DNA of 64,000 bases. Source: Acidobacteriaceae bacterium (lineage in GTDB: Bacteria > Acidobacteriota > Terriglobia > Terriglobales > Acidobacteriaceae). The stretch spans positions 19,147 through 83,146 of the forward strand of contig JAPWKG010000003.1 in assembly GCA_028283625.1 (NCBI GenBank), read 5' to 3'. Position numbers and translations under genes: made by a program. The number at the start of each line of letters is the position of its first letter. Positions within the stretch are counted from its first letter, which is position 1. Below, one piece after another: positions 30,040 to 38,895 of the stretch. The notes beneath the pieces were generated by a model. The model had not been told where the DNA came from. It did not search any database and saw only the letters and a list, made by a program, of their open reading frames with translations.

Positions 30040-31000
30040 CCAGCAACGAAGCGCTGCCGACGATCAGCCACAGCACCACGCCCTGCACCAGCGGACGCAC
30101 ACCCACTCGCTTGAGTGTTTTGCGGGAAAGGCCTGAACCGATCAGAAAGAGCGTCGCCGTCAGGCCTGTCTTCCCCAAAGAGCTCAGCACCGCAAAGCTC
30201 TTCTCCCACCCCGGCAACAGCGCATGGATTGCTGCGGCAAGGCAGAACAGCAGGATGAACCACGGCATGGAAACGCGCGTCTTCGAGCCTGCCGCGCGTC
30301 CTCGGGCAACCACCGCGGCCGTGACCAGCGAAACCGGAACAATCCACAAGGCACGCGCAAGCTTCACCGTTGTACCGACGGCAAGCGCCTGAGAGCCGTA
30401 GGCGGCCGTTGCCCCGACCACAGAGCTCGTGTCATGTATCGCCAGTGCCGACCAAAGGCCAAAGGCGTTTTGCGAAAGCCCCAACGCGTGTCCCAAAACC
30501 GGAAACAAGAGCAGGGCCACAGAGTTCAGCAAAAAAACCGTGCCCATGGAGATCGTGATCGCCTCTTCCCCGGCCTCCAGCACCGGGGCAACGGCGGCGA
30601 TTGCGCTACCACCGCAGATCGCGGTACCGATCGTGATCAGGAACGAGGCCTGCCGCTCCACGCGCAGCAGCTTGCCCAACAGTAAGCCCAGCGCAAGCGC
30701 AACGCTGATACTCATCGCCGTGTAGGCAAACCCTGAGCTTCCCGCATGCACCACCTCGCGCACGTTCATGCCAAAGCCCAGCAGCACCACCGCAGCCTGC
30801 AGCAGGAACTTCGAAAGCCGCGCGCTCTCTGCCCGCATGGGGTGCTCCTGCGTCGTTAGACCGAAAATCAGACCTCCCAGCAAGGCCACCGGTGGGCTTA
30901 CCAGGCCGGTTCCGGCTAAGAGCAGGCTCAACAAAAAAATCATCCTTGCATCGAGCAGCTTTGCGGTTGCCCTTTCCGGTACAGCGTGAATTGCCTCCAT
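30011..31000 (-). CDS. YeiH-family (UPF0324) membrane transporter
   Basis: I use ATG 31000 (329 aa), preceded by AAGGAG; the ORF-track start at 31036 is less likely. About nine to ten membrane helices are visible, with the family motifs GLIFGL, FLLQAAVVLLGFGMNV, TIGTAICGGSAIAAVAPV and SALAIHDTSSVVGATAAYG. The family is annotated as putative sulfate exporters, though substrate evidence is thin. It lies tail-to-tail with its probable LysR regulator and interrupts the glycolytic gap-pgk-tpiA order. Confidence 0.9.
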   Translation of the reverse strand: MEAIHAVPERATAKLLDARMIFLLSLLLAGTGLVSPPVALLGGLIFGLTTQEHPMRAESARLSKFLLQAAVVLLGFGMNVREVVHAGSSGFAYTAMSISVALALGLLLGKLLRVERQASFLITIGTAICGGSAIAAVAPVLEAGEEAITISMGTVFLLNSVALLLFPVLGHALGLSQNAFGLWSALAIHDTSSVVGATAAYGSQALAVGTTVKLARALWIVPVSLVTAAVVARGRAAGSKTRVSMPWFILLFCLAAAIHALLPGWEKSFAVLSSLGKTGLTATLFLIGSGLSRKTLKRVGVRPLVQGVVLWLIVGSASLLAIASGWISI

Positions 31001-31131
31001 CGTTTGCTCCTTTTCCACTTCGTCTGCACCTACCATCGCGCCGCACTCCGGTATTCGTCCAAGCGGAAGTTCTTATGGCCGATAAGTAGCCATCGCAATG
31101 CGTCGACAAAGTCGTTTATCCTTTTCCTGTA

Positions 31132-32343
31132 ATGGCCAAGCTTTCAATCCGAGACCTAGACCTCACCGGCAAGCGCGTCTTCATTCGCGTCGACTTCAAC
31201 GTTCCTTTGAATAAAGAAGGTCAAATCACCGATGACACGCGAATTCGCGAGACGATCCCGACGATCGAATACGCGTTGCGCCGTCAGGCAAAGGTGATTC
31301 TTGCCGCCCATCTGGGACGCCCCAAGGGCAAGCACGTAGACTCCATGAGCCTGCGCCCTATCGTGGATCGCCTGCGCTCCCTGCTGGACCACGTTCTGGA
31401 CGAAGGCGAAAACGTCGCCTTCTCCCCGGACTGCGTTGGAGAGATCGCGCAAGAGCTCTCCGCCAATCTGGAACCCGGCCAGACGCTGCTGCTGGAAAAC
31501 CTCCGCTTCCATGCCGAGGAAGAAGCCAACGACCCCGAGTTTGCCCGCAAGCTCGCTTCACTCTGCGACGTCTATGTGAACGACGCCTTCGGTGCGGCGC
31601 ACCGAGCGCACGCTTCCACTGAAGGCATCACGCACTTCGTCAAGCAGTCCGCAGCCGGCCTGCTGATGGAAAAGGAATTGAACTACCTGGGCAAGGCCGT
31701 GGGTGAGCCCAATCGTCCGTTCGTCGCCATCATCGGCGGAGCGAAGGTCTCGGACAAGATCGAGGTCATCAACTCCATGCTGGACAAGGTCGATTCGCTG
31801 CTCATCGGCGGCGCAATGGCCTACACCTTCCTCAATGCGCAGGGCCAGACAACCGGCAAGTCGCTGGTCGAAGCCGACAAGTACGACGTTGCGCTGGCAG
31901 CGCTGACCAAGGCCAAGGAGCGCGGCGTAAAGTTCCTGCTTCCGGTCGATCACATGCTTGCCGACAAGTTCTCCGCCGACGCAAAGACCGAAGTCTTCTC
32001 CGGCACCGGCGCATTCCCCTCCGAGATGATGGCGCTCGACATCGGCCCGGAAACCATTAAGCTCTTTGCAGAAGAAGTGTCCAACGCGGCCACCATCGTG
32101 TGGAACGGCCCGATGGGCGTTGCGGAGCTCGCTCCGTTTGCCAAGGGCACCAACTCCGTGGCGCGTGCCATCTCCAAGAACGAAGAAAGCATTTCCATCG
32201 TTGGCGGCGGTGACTCCGTAGCCGCACTTCATAACTCCGGCGTAGCCGACAAGATCACCCACATCTCCACCGGCGGCGGAGCCTCGCTCGAATTCCTGGA
32301 AGGTAAGACCCTGCCTGGCGTTGCCGCTCTGACCAACAAGTAA
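31132..32343 (+). CDS. pgk: Phosphoglycerate kinase
   Basis: This 403-aa monomeric glycolytic kinase makes ATP from 1,3-bisphosphoglycerate. It shows VFIRVDFNVPLNKEG, HLGRPKG, NDAFGAAHRAHAST, GGAKVSDKIEV, the hinge region WNGPMGV and the terminal nucleotide-binding GGGDSVAAL. No good Shine-Dalgarno precedes the ATG. It is followed after 137 bp by tpiA, probably in the same transcript, although a hairpin lies between. Confidence 0.98.
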   Translation: MAKLSIRDLDLTGKRVFIRVDFNVPLNKEGQITDDTRIRETIPTIEYALRRQAKVILAAHLGRPKGKHVDSMSLRPIVDRLRSLLDHVLDEGENVAFSPDCVGEIAQELSANLEPGQTLLLENLRFHAEEEANDPEFARKLASLCDVYVNDAFGAAHRAHASTEGITHFVKQSAAGLLMEKELNYLGKAVGEPNRPFVAIIGGAKVSDKIEVINSMLDKVDSLLIGGAMAYTFLNAQGQTTGKSLVEADKYDVALAALTKAKERGVKFLLPVDHMLADKFSADAKTEVFSGTGAFPSEMMALDIGPETIKLFAEEVSNAATIVWNGPMGVAELAPFAKGTNSVARAISKNEESISIVGGGDSVAALHNSGVADKITHISTGGGASLEFLEGKTLPGVAALTNK

Positions 32344-32361
32344 CCCTCAAGGCTGAGACAT

Positions 32362-32395
32362 CGGTGGAAGCTCGCTTCCTTGCGAACTTCCGCCG
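32362..32395 (+). other. Hairpin between pgk and tpiA
   Basis: CGGTGGAAGCTCGC and GCGAACTTCCGCCG form a 14-nt stem with two non-Watson-Crick positions around a 6-nt loop. No T-tract follows, so it may be an attenuator or an RNA-processing or stability hairpin within a pgk-tpiA message rather than a terminator. Confidence 0.4.
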
Positions 32396-32480
32396 AATAG
32401 CGCACGGCAGCTCTTGCAATCACCGAGCCTGAGCCCGTAATCTCCTCAGACCCATTGAGCTTTACCCTGAAAGGACCGAG

Positions 32481-33230
32481 ATGCGTAAGCCCATCATTGC
32501 CGGCAATTGGAAGATGTACAAAACGCCGAAGGAATCACTTGCTTTCCTCGACGCTTTCCTACCGCTGGTCGAGGCACACACACGTGACGAAATCCTTCTC
32601 TTCCCCACAATGAGCTCGCTGGCTTACGTGCTGGAAGCATCAGAAGGAACCAATGTGAATGCGGGTGCACAGAATATGCACTGGCTGAATGAAGGTCCGT
32701 ACACAGGGCAGACGTCTCCCACCATGCTGGTTTCGATCGGTTGCCGTCATGTTCTGCTGGGGCACTCCGAGCAGCGCCTCTACTTCAATGAAACGTATGA
32801 GCGCGTCAACCTGAAGTTGAAAGCAGCCATCAATCACGGCATTACCCCGATTGTCTGCGTAGGCGAAATGCTCGCCGAGCGGGAAGACGGTCGAACAGAA
32901 GAAACGCTTCGCCACCAGATCCGCGCATCGCTGCGCAATATCTCTCCCTCGGAAGCTCGCCGTCTGGTCATCGCCTATGAACCCATCTGGGCTATCGGCA
33001 CCGGCTCCACTGCAACACCTGAGGTTGCCGCAGAAGCTCACGCCATCCTGCGCCACGAGCTGACCCAGTGCGTTGGCGAAGCAACCGCCGAGAACACGCG
33101 CATCCTGTACGGCGGCTCGGTTAAACCGGAGAACATCTCAGAGCTGATGCGTCAGGATGGTATTGATGGCGCACTCGTCGGCGGAGCCTCGCTGGTTCCC
33201 ACAACCTTTGCCAACATCGTCCACTACTAA
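32481..33230 (+). CDS. tpiA: Triosephosphate isomerase
   Basis: The 249-aa TIM barrel has Lys in AGNWKMYKT, the electrophilic His in LLGHSEQR, the catalytic Glu in AYEPIWAIGTG with the following loop 6, and the phosphate-binding YGGSVKPEN and GALVGGASL. AAGGA lies upstream of the ATG. It converges on lepB with 5 bp between stops. Confidence 0.98.
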   Translation: MRKPIIAGNWKMYKTPKESLAFLDAFLPLVEAHTRDEILLFPTMSSLAYVLEASEGTNVNAGAQNMHWLNEGPYTGQTSPTMLVSIGCRHVLLGHSEQRLYFNETYERVNLKLKAAINHGITPIVCVGEMLAEREDGRTEETLRHQIRASLRNISPSEARRLVIAYEPIWAIGTGSTATPEVAAEAHAILRHELTQCVGEATAENTRILYGGSVKPENISELMRQDGIDGALVGGASLVPTTFANIVHY

Positions 33231-33235
33231 GCTAA

Positions 33236-33904
33236 CTAGCGAACCACCCCGGCCTGATCCATAGGCCAATACACAAACGCAGCACGACCGTAGATCAGAT
33301 TTCGCGGCACCGGGCCAAAGTCCCGGCTGTCGCTTGAGATCGTCCGATGGTCTCCCATGACAAAGTAATTTCCAGAGGGCACCACCATCTCCGGCATGGA
33401 GCGGTCGTCCTGGAAACGAAGCGGCACATAGGCCTCCTTCAACACTTTGCCATTCAGCCATACCTGACCGTGGTCGATACTGAGCGTATCGCCGGGCAGC
33501 GCGATGACGCGTTTGATGTAGCTCTTCGTCGTGTCGTGCGGATAATAGAACACGACGATGTCACCGCGAACAATGCGGTCCCCAATCAGCCCACCCAGGT
33601 GGGAGTAGGCGAACTTGTTGATAAACAGGCGGTCCTGGTCCTCCAGCATAGGCAACATGCTGGTGCCTTCCACGCGCACAGGTTGATAAAGCACCAGGAT
33701 GACGAAGACCGCGGCAACCACAGCCAGAACATCCCACATCCAACTCCGCGAGCGCACCAAACGCCGTTCCGGTTCGCTGACTATCGTTGAGTTTTGTGTT
33801 GGTATCTCGTTCACTGCGGCTAATCCGTCACTTTTCTCTACAACAATTAGACGATGACCGAACCCATTTCGACAACGGTCAACTACGACAAACGTTTGTT
33901 CCAT
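33236..33904 (-). CDS. lepB: Signal peptidase I
   Basis: The 222-aa type I signal peptidase has one N-terminal membrane helix (WDVLAVVAAVFVILVLYQP). Box B carries the catalytic Ser (EGTSMLPMLEDQD), box D the Lys (KSYIKRVIALPGD), and box E is GDHRTISSDSRDFG. It removes signal peptides of Sec and Tat substrates at the periplasmic face. The 50-residue cytosolic leader is long, so a start further in is possible (for example a GTG near residue 33). It is divergent from murQ. Confidence 0.95.
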   Translation of the reverse strand: MEQTFVVVDRCRNGFGHRLIVVEKSDGLAAVNEIPTQNSTIVSEPERRLVRSRSWMWDVLAVVAAVFVILVLYQPVRVEGTSMLPMLEDQDRLFINKFAYSHLGGLIGDRIVRGDIVVFYYPHDTTKSYIKRVIALPGDTLSIDHGQVWLNGKVLKEAYVPLRFQDDRSMPEMVVPSGNYFVMGDHRTISSDSRDFGPVPRNLIYGRAAFVYWPMDQAGVVR

Positions 33905-33992
33905 TTTCAGATTGGATTCTCATCACTCGAAAGAACCATTCGCTGCCAGTCTTCAACGCTTTGCGCTAGAATGGTGCAGCCCAGAAAATGCT

Positions 33993-34958
33993 ATGGCTAC
34001 ATCGCCCATGTCTTCGCCGTCCCCTGCTGAAAAAACGAACGCCGCACCAGCTGATCTCCAAGGCCTCGTCACGGAGAAGCTGAACGAAGCTTCAGCCGGT
34101 CTGGACATGAAGTCGGCGATCGATATCGCCCGCATTATCAATGCGGAAGACGCCAAGGTCGCGGCCGCCGTCAAAAAAGCTCTGCCGGAAATTGCCATGG
34201 TGATCGACACCGTAGCGCGCTCTCTGCGCGATGGCGGACGCCTGATTTATGTCGGCGCAGGCTCTTCAGGACGTATCGCCGCACTGGACGCCTCCGAGTG
34301 CCCCCCCACCTTCTCGACCGTGCCGCAACAGGTGCAGTACCTGATGGCCGGCGGCCCGAAAGCGCTCGCCTCTGCCTCAGATGTCAACGAAGATTCTCCC
34401 GAACTCGGCCAGCGTGACGTAGCCAAGCGCCGTCCCACGCGCAAAGACATTGTGATCGGCGTTTCGGCCTCGGGCCGCACGCCCTACGTCGTCGGTGCCG
34501 TGGAGTACGCGCGCGCACGCGGCGCCAAGACCGCAGCCGTCGTCTGCAACCCGAACTCAGACCTCTCTCAGGTGGCCGACATCACGATTCTTGCGGAAGT
34601 AGGCCCGGAAGTCATCTCGGGGTCAACGCGCATGAAGGCCTCCAGTGCGCAGAAGATGATCCTAAACATGATCACCACCGGCGCAATGACCCGGCTGGGA
34701 TATGTGTATGACAATCTGATGGTGAACGTGCACATGAAGAACGCCAAGCTCGTCGAGCGTGGCATCCGTGTGCTGATGCGCCTCTGCGAGATTGACCGCG
34801 ACACGGCGATTCGAACGATCAAATCCGCGGGCAAATCCATCCCGATCGCCGTCGTAATGCTGAAAGCGAACGTGGACAAGATGGAGGCGGTACGCCGTCT
34901 GCAGAAATCAGACGGCAACGTCCGCCTTGCGATCGAAGACTCTCGCCTGGAGCTGTAA
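33993..34958 (+). CDS. murQ: N-acetylmuramic acid 6-phosphate etherase
   Basis: I use ATG 33993 (321 aa) rather than 33912, because the added residues do not belong to the family. The SIS domain is clear: GGRLIYVGAGSSGRIAALDASECPPTF, VIGVSASGRTPYVVGAVEYAR, and the catalytic EVISGSTRMKASSAQKM. MurQ cleaves the lactyl ether of MurNAc-6-P during peptidoglycan recycling. The familiar N-terminal TE..N segment appears in shortened form (LVTEKLNEASAGLD), within family variation. No murK, anmK or nagZ lies nearby. Confidence 0.93.
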   Translation: MATSPMSSPSPAEKTNAAPADLQGLVTEKLNEASAGLDMKSAIDIARIINAEDAKVAAAVKKALPEIAMVIDTVARSLRDGGRLIYVGAGSSGRIAALDASECPPTFSTVPQQVQYLMAGGPKALASASDVNEDSPELGQRDVAKRRPTRKDIVIGVSASGRTPYVVGAVEYARARGAKTAAVVCNPNSDLSQVADITILAEVGPEVISGSTRMKASSAQKMILNMITTGAMTRLGYVYDNLMVNVHMKNAKLVERGIRVLMRLCEIDRDTAIRTIKSAGKSIPIAVVMLKANVDKMEAVRRLQKSDGNVRLAIEDSRLEL

Positions 34959-35302
34959 AGCGTGCTCTTCGGTTCGGCGTCGATTTACCCCGCGCGCGAA
35001 CAACGAGCAGCTGCTTCTCTCATCGCCTGCGCTGCTGCCGTACACCTTTGCATCCTCAAACAGCATTTTCGGATCGATCACCTCTCGCAGTTTTCTCTCA
35101 TGCTTGAACATCGCTGCGGTTTAACGCTCGCGCTCGCCTTACTTTGGATGAGCGTGGAGACGATGAATGTCCTTCTCCACGCGGCCTATCCGAGGCGTCA
35201 CCGAAGCGCTCGATTCCAATGATGCATCGATGCTCTCGAGAAACTTCTTCCTGCACCACAAAGCGGAAGCCAGAAGCATGAGAGTCGTCGTACTCTGAGC
35301 GC
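34959..35302. other. 344-bp gap with no convincing gene
   Basis: The only ORFs (for example 34962-35222, 86 aa) have no recognisable domain, no good ribosome site and a composition like noncoding DNA. A 9-bp hairpin (GCGTGGAGA / TCTCCACGC, 35152-35182) without a T-tract is the only structure seen. The promoter of the downstream glycosyltransferase operon should be in this gap. Confidence 0.5.
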
Positions 35303-36502
35303 ATGCCTTCCCTCTCTGCGGCCCCCAACAAAGCAGTCGTGCGCACGGTTTACCTGTTTGCAGCCGTCGCGTGCCTGCTGTGGTTGCTGGCTCTGCTCTC
35401 CACGCACGCTGTGCTCTTCCCAGGCGGCCCTAACTTCGAAGACATCCTGGTCTACAAAGGCCGGTTTACCCTTTACCACTCAAAAAAGTTCTTTACCTCG
35501 CATGCGTACTCCGCCTTTGCCTACCCTGCCGGCTCGGCTCCGATCTATGCGTTTCTTTACCAAACACGCAACGCACTCGCTCTCTACCTGGGGAGCGCAT
35601 TCGTGGCAATCGCCGTTGCGCTGCTGACACTCTATCTCTACCTGCGACGCAGCAAGGCTCTCTTCCTCCTCCTGCCGCTACTCACGCTCAGCTTCCCGCT
35701 CGTCTTCCTCGTTCAACGAGCCAACATTGAGCTGTATCTCTGGTCGATGGTGGCAACCGGTTTACTGCTTTATGCGGGCGGGCGTCGTTACGCGGCGGCT
35801 ATTCTCTTTGGTCTCTGCGCAGCAACCAAGCTCTATCCGATTTTTCTTCTGGGACTCTTCCTCAGCCGCAAGCGCGATCTTCCCGTATTCCTTACCGGAA
35901 CCCTTGCAGCTGTGCTCGCTATGTGCGCAGCCATTGCCTACGCCGGTCCGAGCTTTACGATCGCCGCCCATGGTTTCTTTTCAGGAGTGGACCGCTTTCA
36001 GGGTCATTACGCACAGACCGTACGCTCCACAGAGGTCAGCTGGGACCACTGTCTCTTCTCGCCGGTTAAGGTCTGGAGCATGACGCATCCGCTCTCACTG
36101 CACGACTGGATGCTCCCCTACTACATGGTTGCCGGAACCCTCTGCGTGGCGCTCTTTCTGCGTATCCGCAGAATGCCCGACCTCAATCGCATGGTATTTC
36201 TCACCGCGGCCATGGTCTCGCTGCCGCCGGTCTCCTACGCCTACACGCTGACCCACCTCATGCTCCCTACCCTTCTGCTGCTCGTAGCTCTTTTGCAGAA
36301 TGAGCGGCCTCCCGCCTCGGCAAAATGGTGCTTTTCCGGACTTTTATTCCTCTTCCTTCCGCTAATTGCGCTTTCGGCTGTACAACCCTTTCCAGCGGGT
36401 CCCGTCCAATCACTCGTACTACTTTTTGTGCTGCTGCTGCCATCAGTGGCGCCCTGGCCTTCAATACGACCCGTCGAGAGGCAACTCACACCGGCGGCAT
36501 AG
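35303..36502 (+). CDS. Polytopic GT87/DUF2029-like glycosyltransferase
   Basis: The 399-aa protein has about ten membrane helices. It resembles GT-C enzymes of the GT87 (DUF2029) type in size, in the early periplasmic loop with acidic residues (GGPNFEDILVYKGRF), and in the motifs LVFLVQRANIELYLWSM and GLCAATKLYPIFLLGLFLSRK, where KLYP is typical. GT-C enzymes use polyprenyl-phosphate sugars on the outer side of the inner membrane. It is first of three closely spaced glycosyltransferase genes. The acceptor is unknown. Confidence 0.75.
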   Translation: MPSLSAAPNKAVVRTVYLFAAVACLLWLLALLSTHAVLFPGGPNFEDILVYKGRFTLYHSKKFFTSHAYSAFAYPAGSAPIYAFLYQTRNALALYLGSAFVAIAVALLTLYLYLRRSKALFLLLPLLTLSFPLVFLVQRANIELYLWSMVATGLLLYAGGRRYAAAILFGLCAATKLYPIFLLGLFLSRKRDLPVFLTGTLAAVLAMCAAIAYAGPSFTIAAHGFFSGVDRFQGHYAQTVRSTEVSWDHCLFSPVKVWSMTHPLSLHDWMLPYYMVAGTLCVALFLRIRRMPDLNRMVFLTAAMVSLPPVSYAYTLTHLMLPTLLLLVALLQNERPPASAKWCFSGLLFLFLPLIALSAVQPFPAGPVQSLVLLFVLLLPSVAPWPSIRPVERQLTPAA

Positions 36503-36517
36503 AGGATCTTTTGCTGG

Positions 36518-37279
36518 ATGCTGAACGGACAAAAAATTGCGGTCGTACTTCCTGCATACAATGCAAGCAAAACTCTGGAACGCACATTTCGAGAGATCGA
36601 TCTAAGCATCGTCGATGACGTCATCCTCACCGATGATGCAAGTAAAGATGACACGATCGCTGTTGCCCGCGGACTGGGTATCCACACGGTTCGGCACGAG
36701 AAGAACCTCGGCTATGGCGGCAACCAGAAGACCTGTTACACCGCAGCACTACAGCGCGGTGCGGACGTCATCGTGATGGTTCATCCGGACTATCAGTACA
36801 CGCCCAGGCTCGTTCCAGCACTCTCCAGCATGATCGCTTATGGTGAGTTCGACTACGTTCTTGCCTCGCGCATTCTCGGCACAGGTGCGCTTGCAGGCGG
36901 CATGCCGCTGTACAAGTACATCTCCAACCGCGCGCTGACGTTTAGTGAGAACATTCTGCTCGGCCAGAAGCTCTCTGAATACCACACCGGTTACCGGGCC
37001 TGGAGCCGCAAAGTGCTGGAACAGCTGCCTCTGCAATCCTGCTCCAACGACTTCGTCTTCGACAACCAGATGCTCGCCATGGCAACGTGGTTCGGCTTCC
37101 GCGTCGGTGAAGTTTCGTGCCCGACCAAATACTTCCCCGAAGCTTCGTCCATCAACTTCCGGCGCAGCGTCACCTACGGGCTCGGCGTCATGAAAACCGC
37201 GGTGCAATACCGCCTGGCGAAAATGGGCATCAAACAAAGCAGTCTGTTTGACGACAATCCAGCAGCAAGACTGCTCTAA
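36518..37279 (+). CDS. GT2 family glycosyltransferase, polyprenyl-phosphate sugar synthase-like
   Basis: The 253-aa soluble GT-A enzyme begins KIAVVLPAYNASKTLERTF and has ILTDDASKDDT, EKNLGYGGNQKTCYTAAL and the DxD-like VMVHPDYQYTP, close to dolichyl/undecaprenyl-phosphate mannose synthases but without C-terminal membrane helices. It likely loads a sugar on a polyprenyl carrier for its GT-C neighbours, an inference from order and family. It starts 15 bp after the GT87-like gene and is followed 21 bp later by the third gene. Confidence 0.85.
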   Translation: MLNGQKIAVVLPAYNASKTLERTFREIDLSIVDDVILTDDASKDDTIAVARGLGIHTVRHEKNLGYGGNQKTCYTAALQRGADVIVMVHPDYQYTPRLVPALSSMIAYGEFDYVLASRILGTGALAGGMPLYKYISNRALTFSENILLGQKLSEYHTGYRAWSRKVLEQLPLQSCSNDFVFDNQMLAMATWFGFRVGEVSCPTKYFPEASSINFRRSVTYGLGVMKTAVQYRLAKMGIKQSSLFDDNPAARLL

Positions 37280-37300
37280 AGAACCGAGGCCCTCCGCACG

Positions 37301-38812
37301 TTGATCCGCACCCTAAGCAAACTCTGGATACTGCAACCTTCCACGCGCCGCGACCGCCTGCTTCTGACGCTTCCGTTTTATGGGCTCTATCTTGTGCTGC
37401 TGGTGCGGCACGTGGTCTGGCGCGATGAAATCAATGCGTGGGCCATCAGCTTTGTCTCCACCAATCTTGGCGATCTGCTGCACCGGGTGCATTACGAGGC
37501 ACACCCTGCGATGTGGTATCTCCTGCTCTTCGCAGGCGGGCGCATCACCCATGCCGTCTGGATGCTCAAGCTCATTCAGGGACTCATCGGTACCGGGATC
37601 TACGCTTACTTCGCATGGAACGCGCCGCTGAGGCGCCTGGAGTACCTGCTCATTCTGCTGAGCTACTACTTCACCTTCGAATACACCATTCTGGCCCGCA
37701 TGTACGGTCTCGAAGTTCTCTTTGCGATGATCTACATCCGCAACCGCATTCAACACCCGGAACGTGTTCTAAGAAACACGCTCTGGATCTTCCTGATAGC
37801 CAATGTAGACATTACCGCCTCCATTCTCGCGGGCGGTCTACTGCTTGAGTACTGGGCAAGCATGCTCAGCGAAACAACCGCACCGCGCACAGAATTCATC
37901 CGTCACAAAATTTTGCCCTCGTTCGCCCTCTTCGTACTGGCGATGGCAACCTGCATTGGTACGCTCTGGCCCGCGAAAGATATTGGCTGGAATGCCACGG
38001 GAAAGATCTTTTCTCACTTCTGGGAAGCCGGTCATCTGGTGCAAGCCGCCATCAAATGGATCGCACTCCCCTGGATTCCGATGCCAATCAACATCGTGGT
38101 CTCCTGGGATACAGAAGACTGGCCCTACTTCTTTGCCATGGGTGCCATTGCCATCCTGCTTTACCTGATCTACCGCCCGCACTGGAAGCAGATGATCATG
38201 GTCGTGAGCATGCTGATCGCAGGCATTTTCTTCAGCCATGCCACCGGCGTTGCGGGCGTACGTCATACCGGAACGATCTTTCTGGCCACGCTGCTTTCCC
38301 TCTGGATCTGGCGCGCCAAGGGAGAGAATGTCTCTCCGCTGCTCTACATCCTGCTCATCATGATCGCGGTCCCCGGCGGCATCGCAATCGCCGACCAGTT
38401 CCGCGCCCCCTATACCGACGGAGACGCTACCGCCGATTGGATCCGCGAGCACCACCTCGAACACATGATGATCTTTGGCTCGCTGGACACCAACATGCTC
38501 GGCGTTCCCCAGAGGCTCGACCTGCCGTACTACCAGCTCAACGGCCAAGTGCTCTCGCGTGTTCTTACCTTCAACCGGCAGCGCGATGACTATGACCCGC
38601 TCACGGAGCTCTCCCCACGGCTCATCGCCGGCATGCACAAGGAGCACGTCCATCAGGCGCTGCTGATTGACATCGTCGCGCTCACCCGGCAGCAGCAACA
38701 GCAGCTGCAACATGCTGGATTCCACCAGCAGCTTCTGGTGAAGTTCGACCGGGGATTTGTAGGCGATGAGTATAGCTTCGTTTACCTCATCCAGGACGAA
38801 ACGCGGCCGTAA
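37301..38812 (+). CDS. Polytopic GT39/PMT-like membrane protein
   Basis: The start is TTG 37301 (503 aa), since no in-frame ATG occurs before the conserved N terminus. About 10-11 membrane helices are present. The first periplasmic loop contains VVWRDEINAWAISFVS, with the acidic pair after the first helix that is diagnostic of GT-C enzymes such as PMT or ArnT, and YEAHPAMWYLLLF follows. A C-terminal periplasmic tail of about 110 residues has no match I recognise. Likely transfers a sugar from a polyprenyl phosphate, perhaps one made by the preceding GT2 enzyme. Confidence 0.75.
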   Translation: MIRTLSKLWILQPSTRRDRLLLTLPFYGLYLVLLVRHVVWRDEINAWAISFVSTNLGDLLHRVHYEAHPAMWYLLLFAGGRITHAVWMLKLIQGLIGTGIYAYFAWNAPLRRLEYLLILLSYYFTFEYTILARMYGLEVLFAMIYIRNRIQHPERVLRNTLWIFLIANVDITASILAGGLLLEYWASMLSETTAPRTEFIRHKILPSFALFVLAMATCIGTLWPAKDIGWNATGKIFSHFWEAGHLVQAAIKWIALPWIPMPINIVVSWDTEDWPYFFAMGAIAILLYLIYRPHWKQMIMVVSMLIAGIFFSHATGVAGVRHTGTIFLATLLSLWIWRAKGENVSPLLYILLIMIAVPGGIAIADQFRAPYTDGDATADWIREHHLEHMMIFGSLDTNMLGVPQRLDLPYYQLNGQVLSRVLTFNRQRDDYDPLTELSPRLIAGMHKEHVHQALLIDIVALTRQQQQQLQHAGFHQQLLVKFDRGFVGDEYSFVYLIQDETRP

Positions 38813-38819
38813 ACACCCC

Positions 38820-38843
38820 GCGGGAGCCACACCGGCTCCCCGC
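38820..38843 (+). terminator. Possible hairpin after the glycosyltransferase operon
   Basis: GCGGGAGCC and GGCTCCCCGC form a GC-rich stem with one bulge and a 5-nt loop, 8 bp after the stop. No T-tract follows. Confidence 0.35.
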
Positions 38844-38895
38844 ATCCAGGTCGGCAACGCCTTTCCGTGCTGCACTTTCGTAAACTATTCAGGTT

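Noticed and set aside
34962-35222. 86-aa ORF between murQ and the glycosyltransferase operon
   Set aside because: No domain, no good ribosome site, and composition like noncoding DNA.
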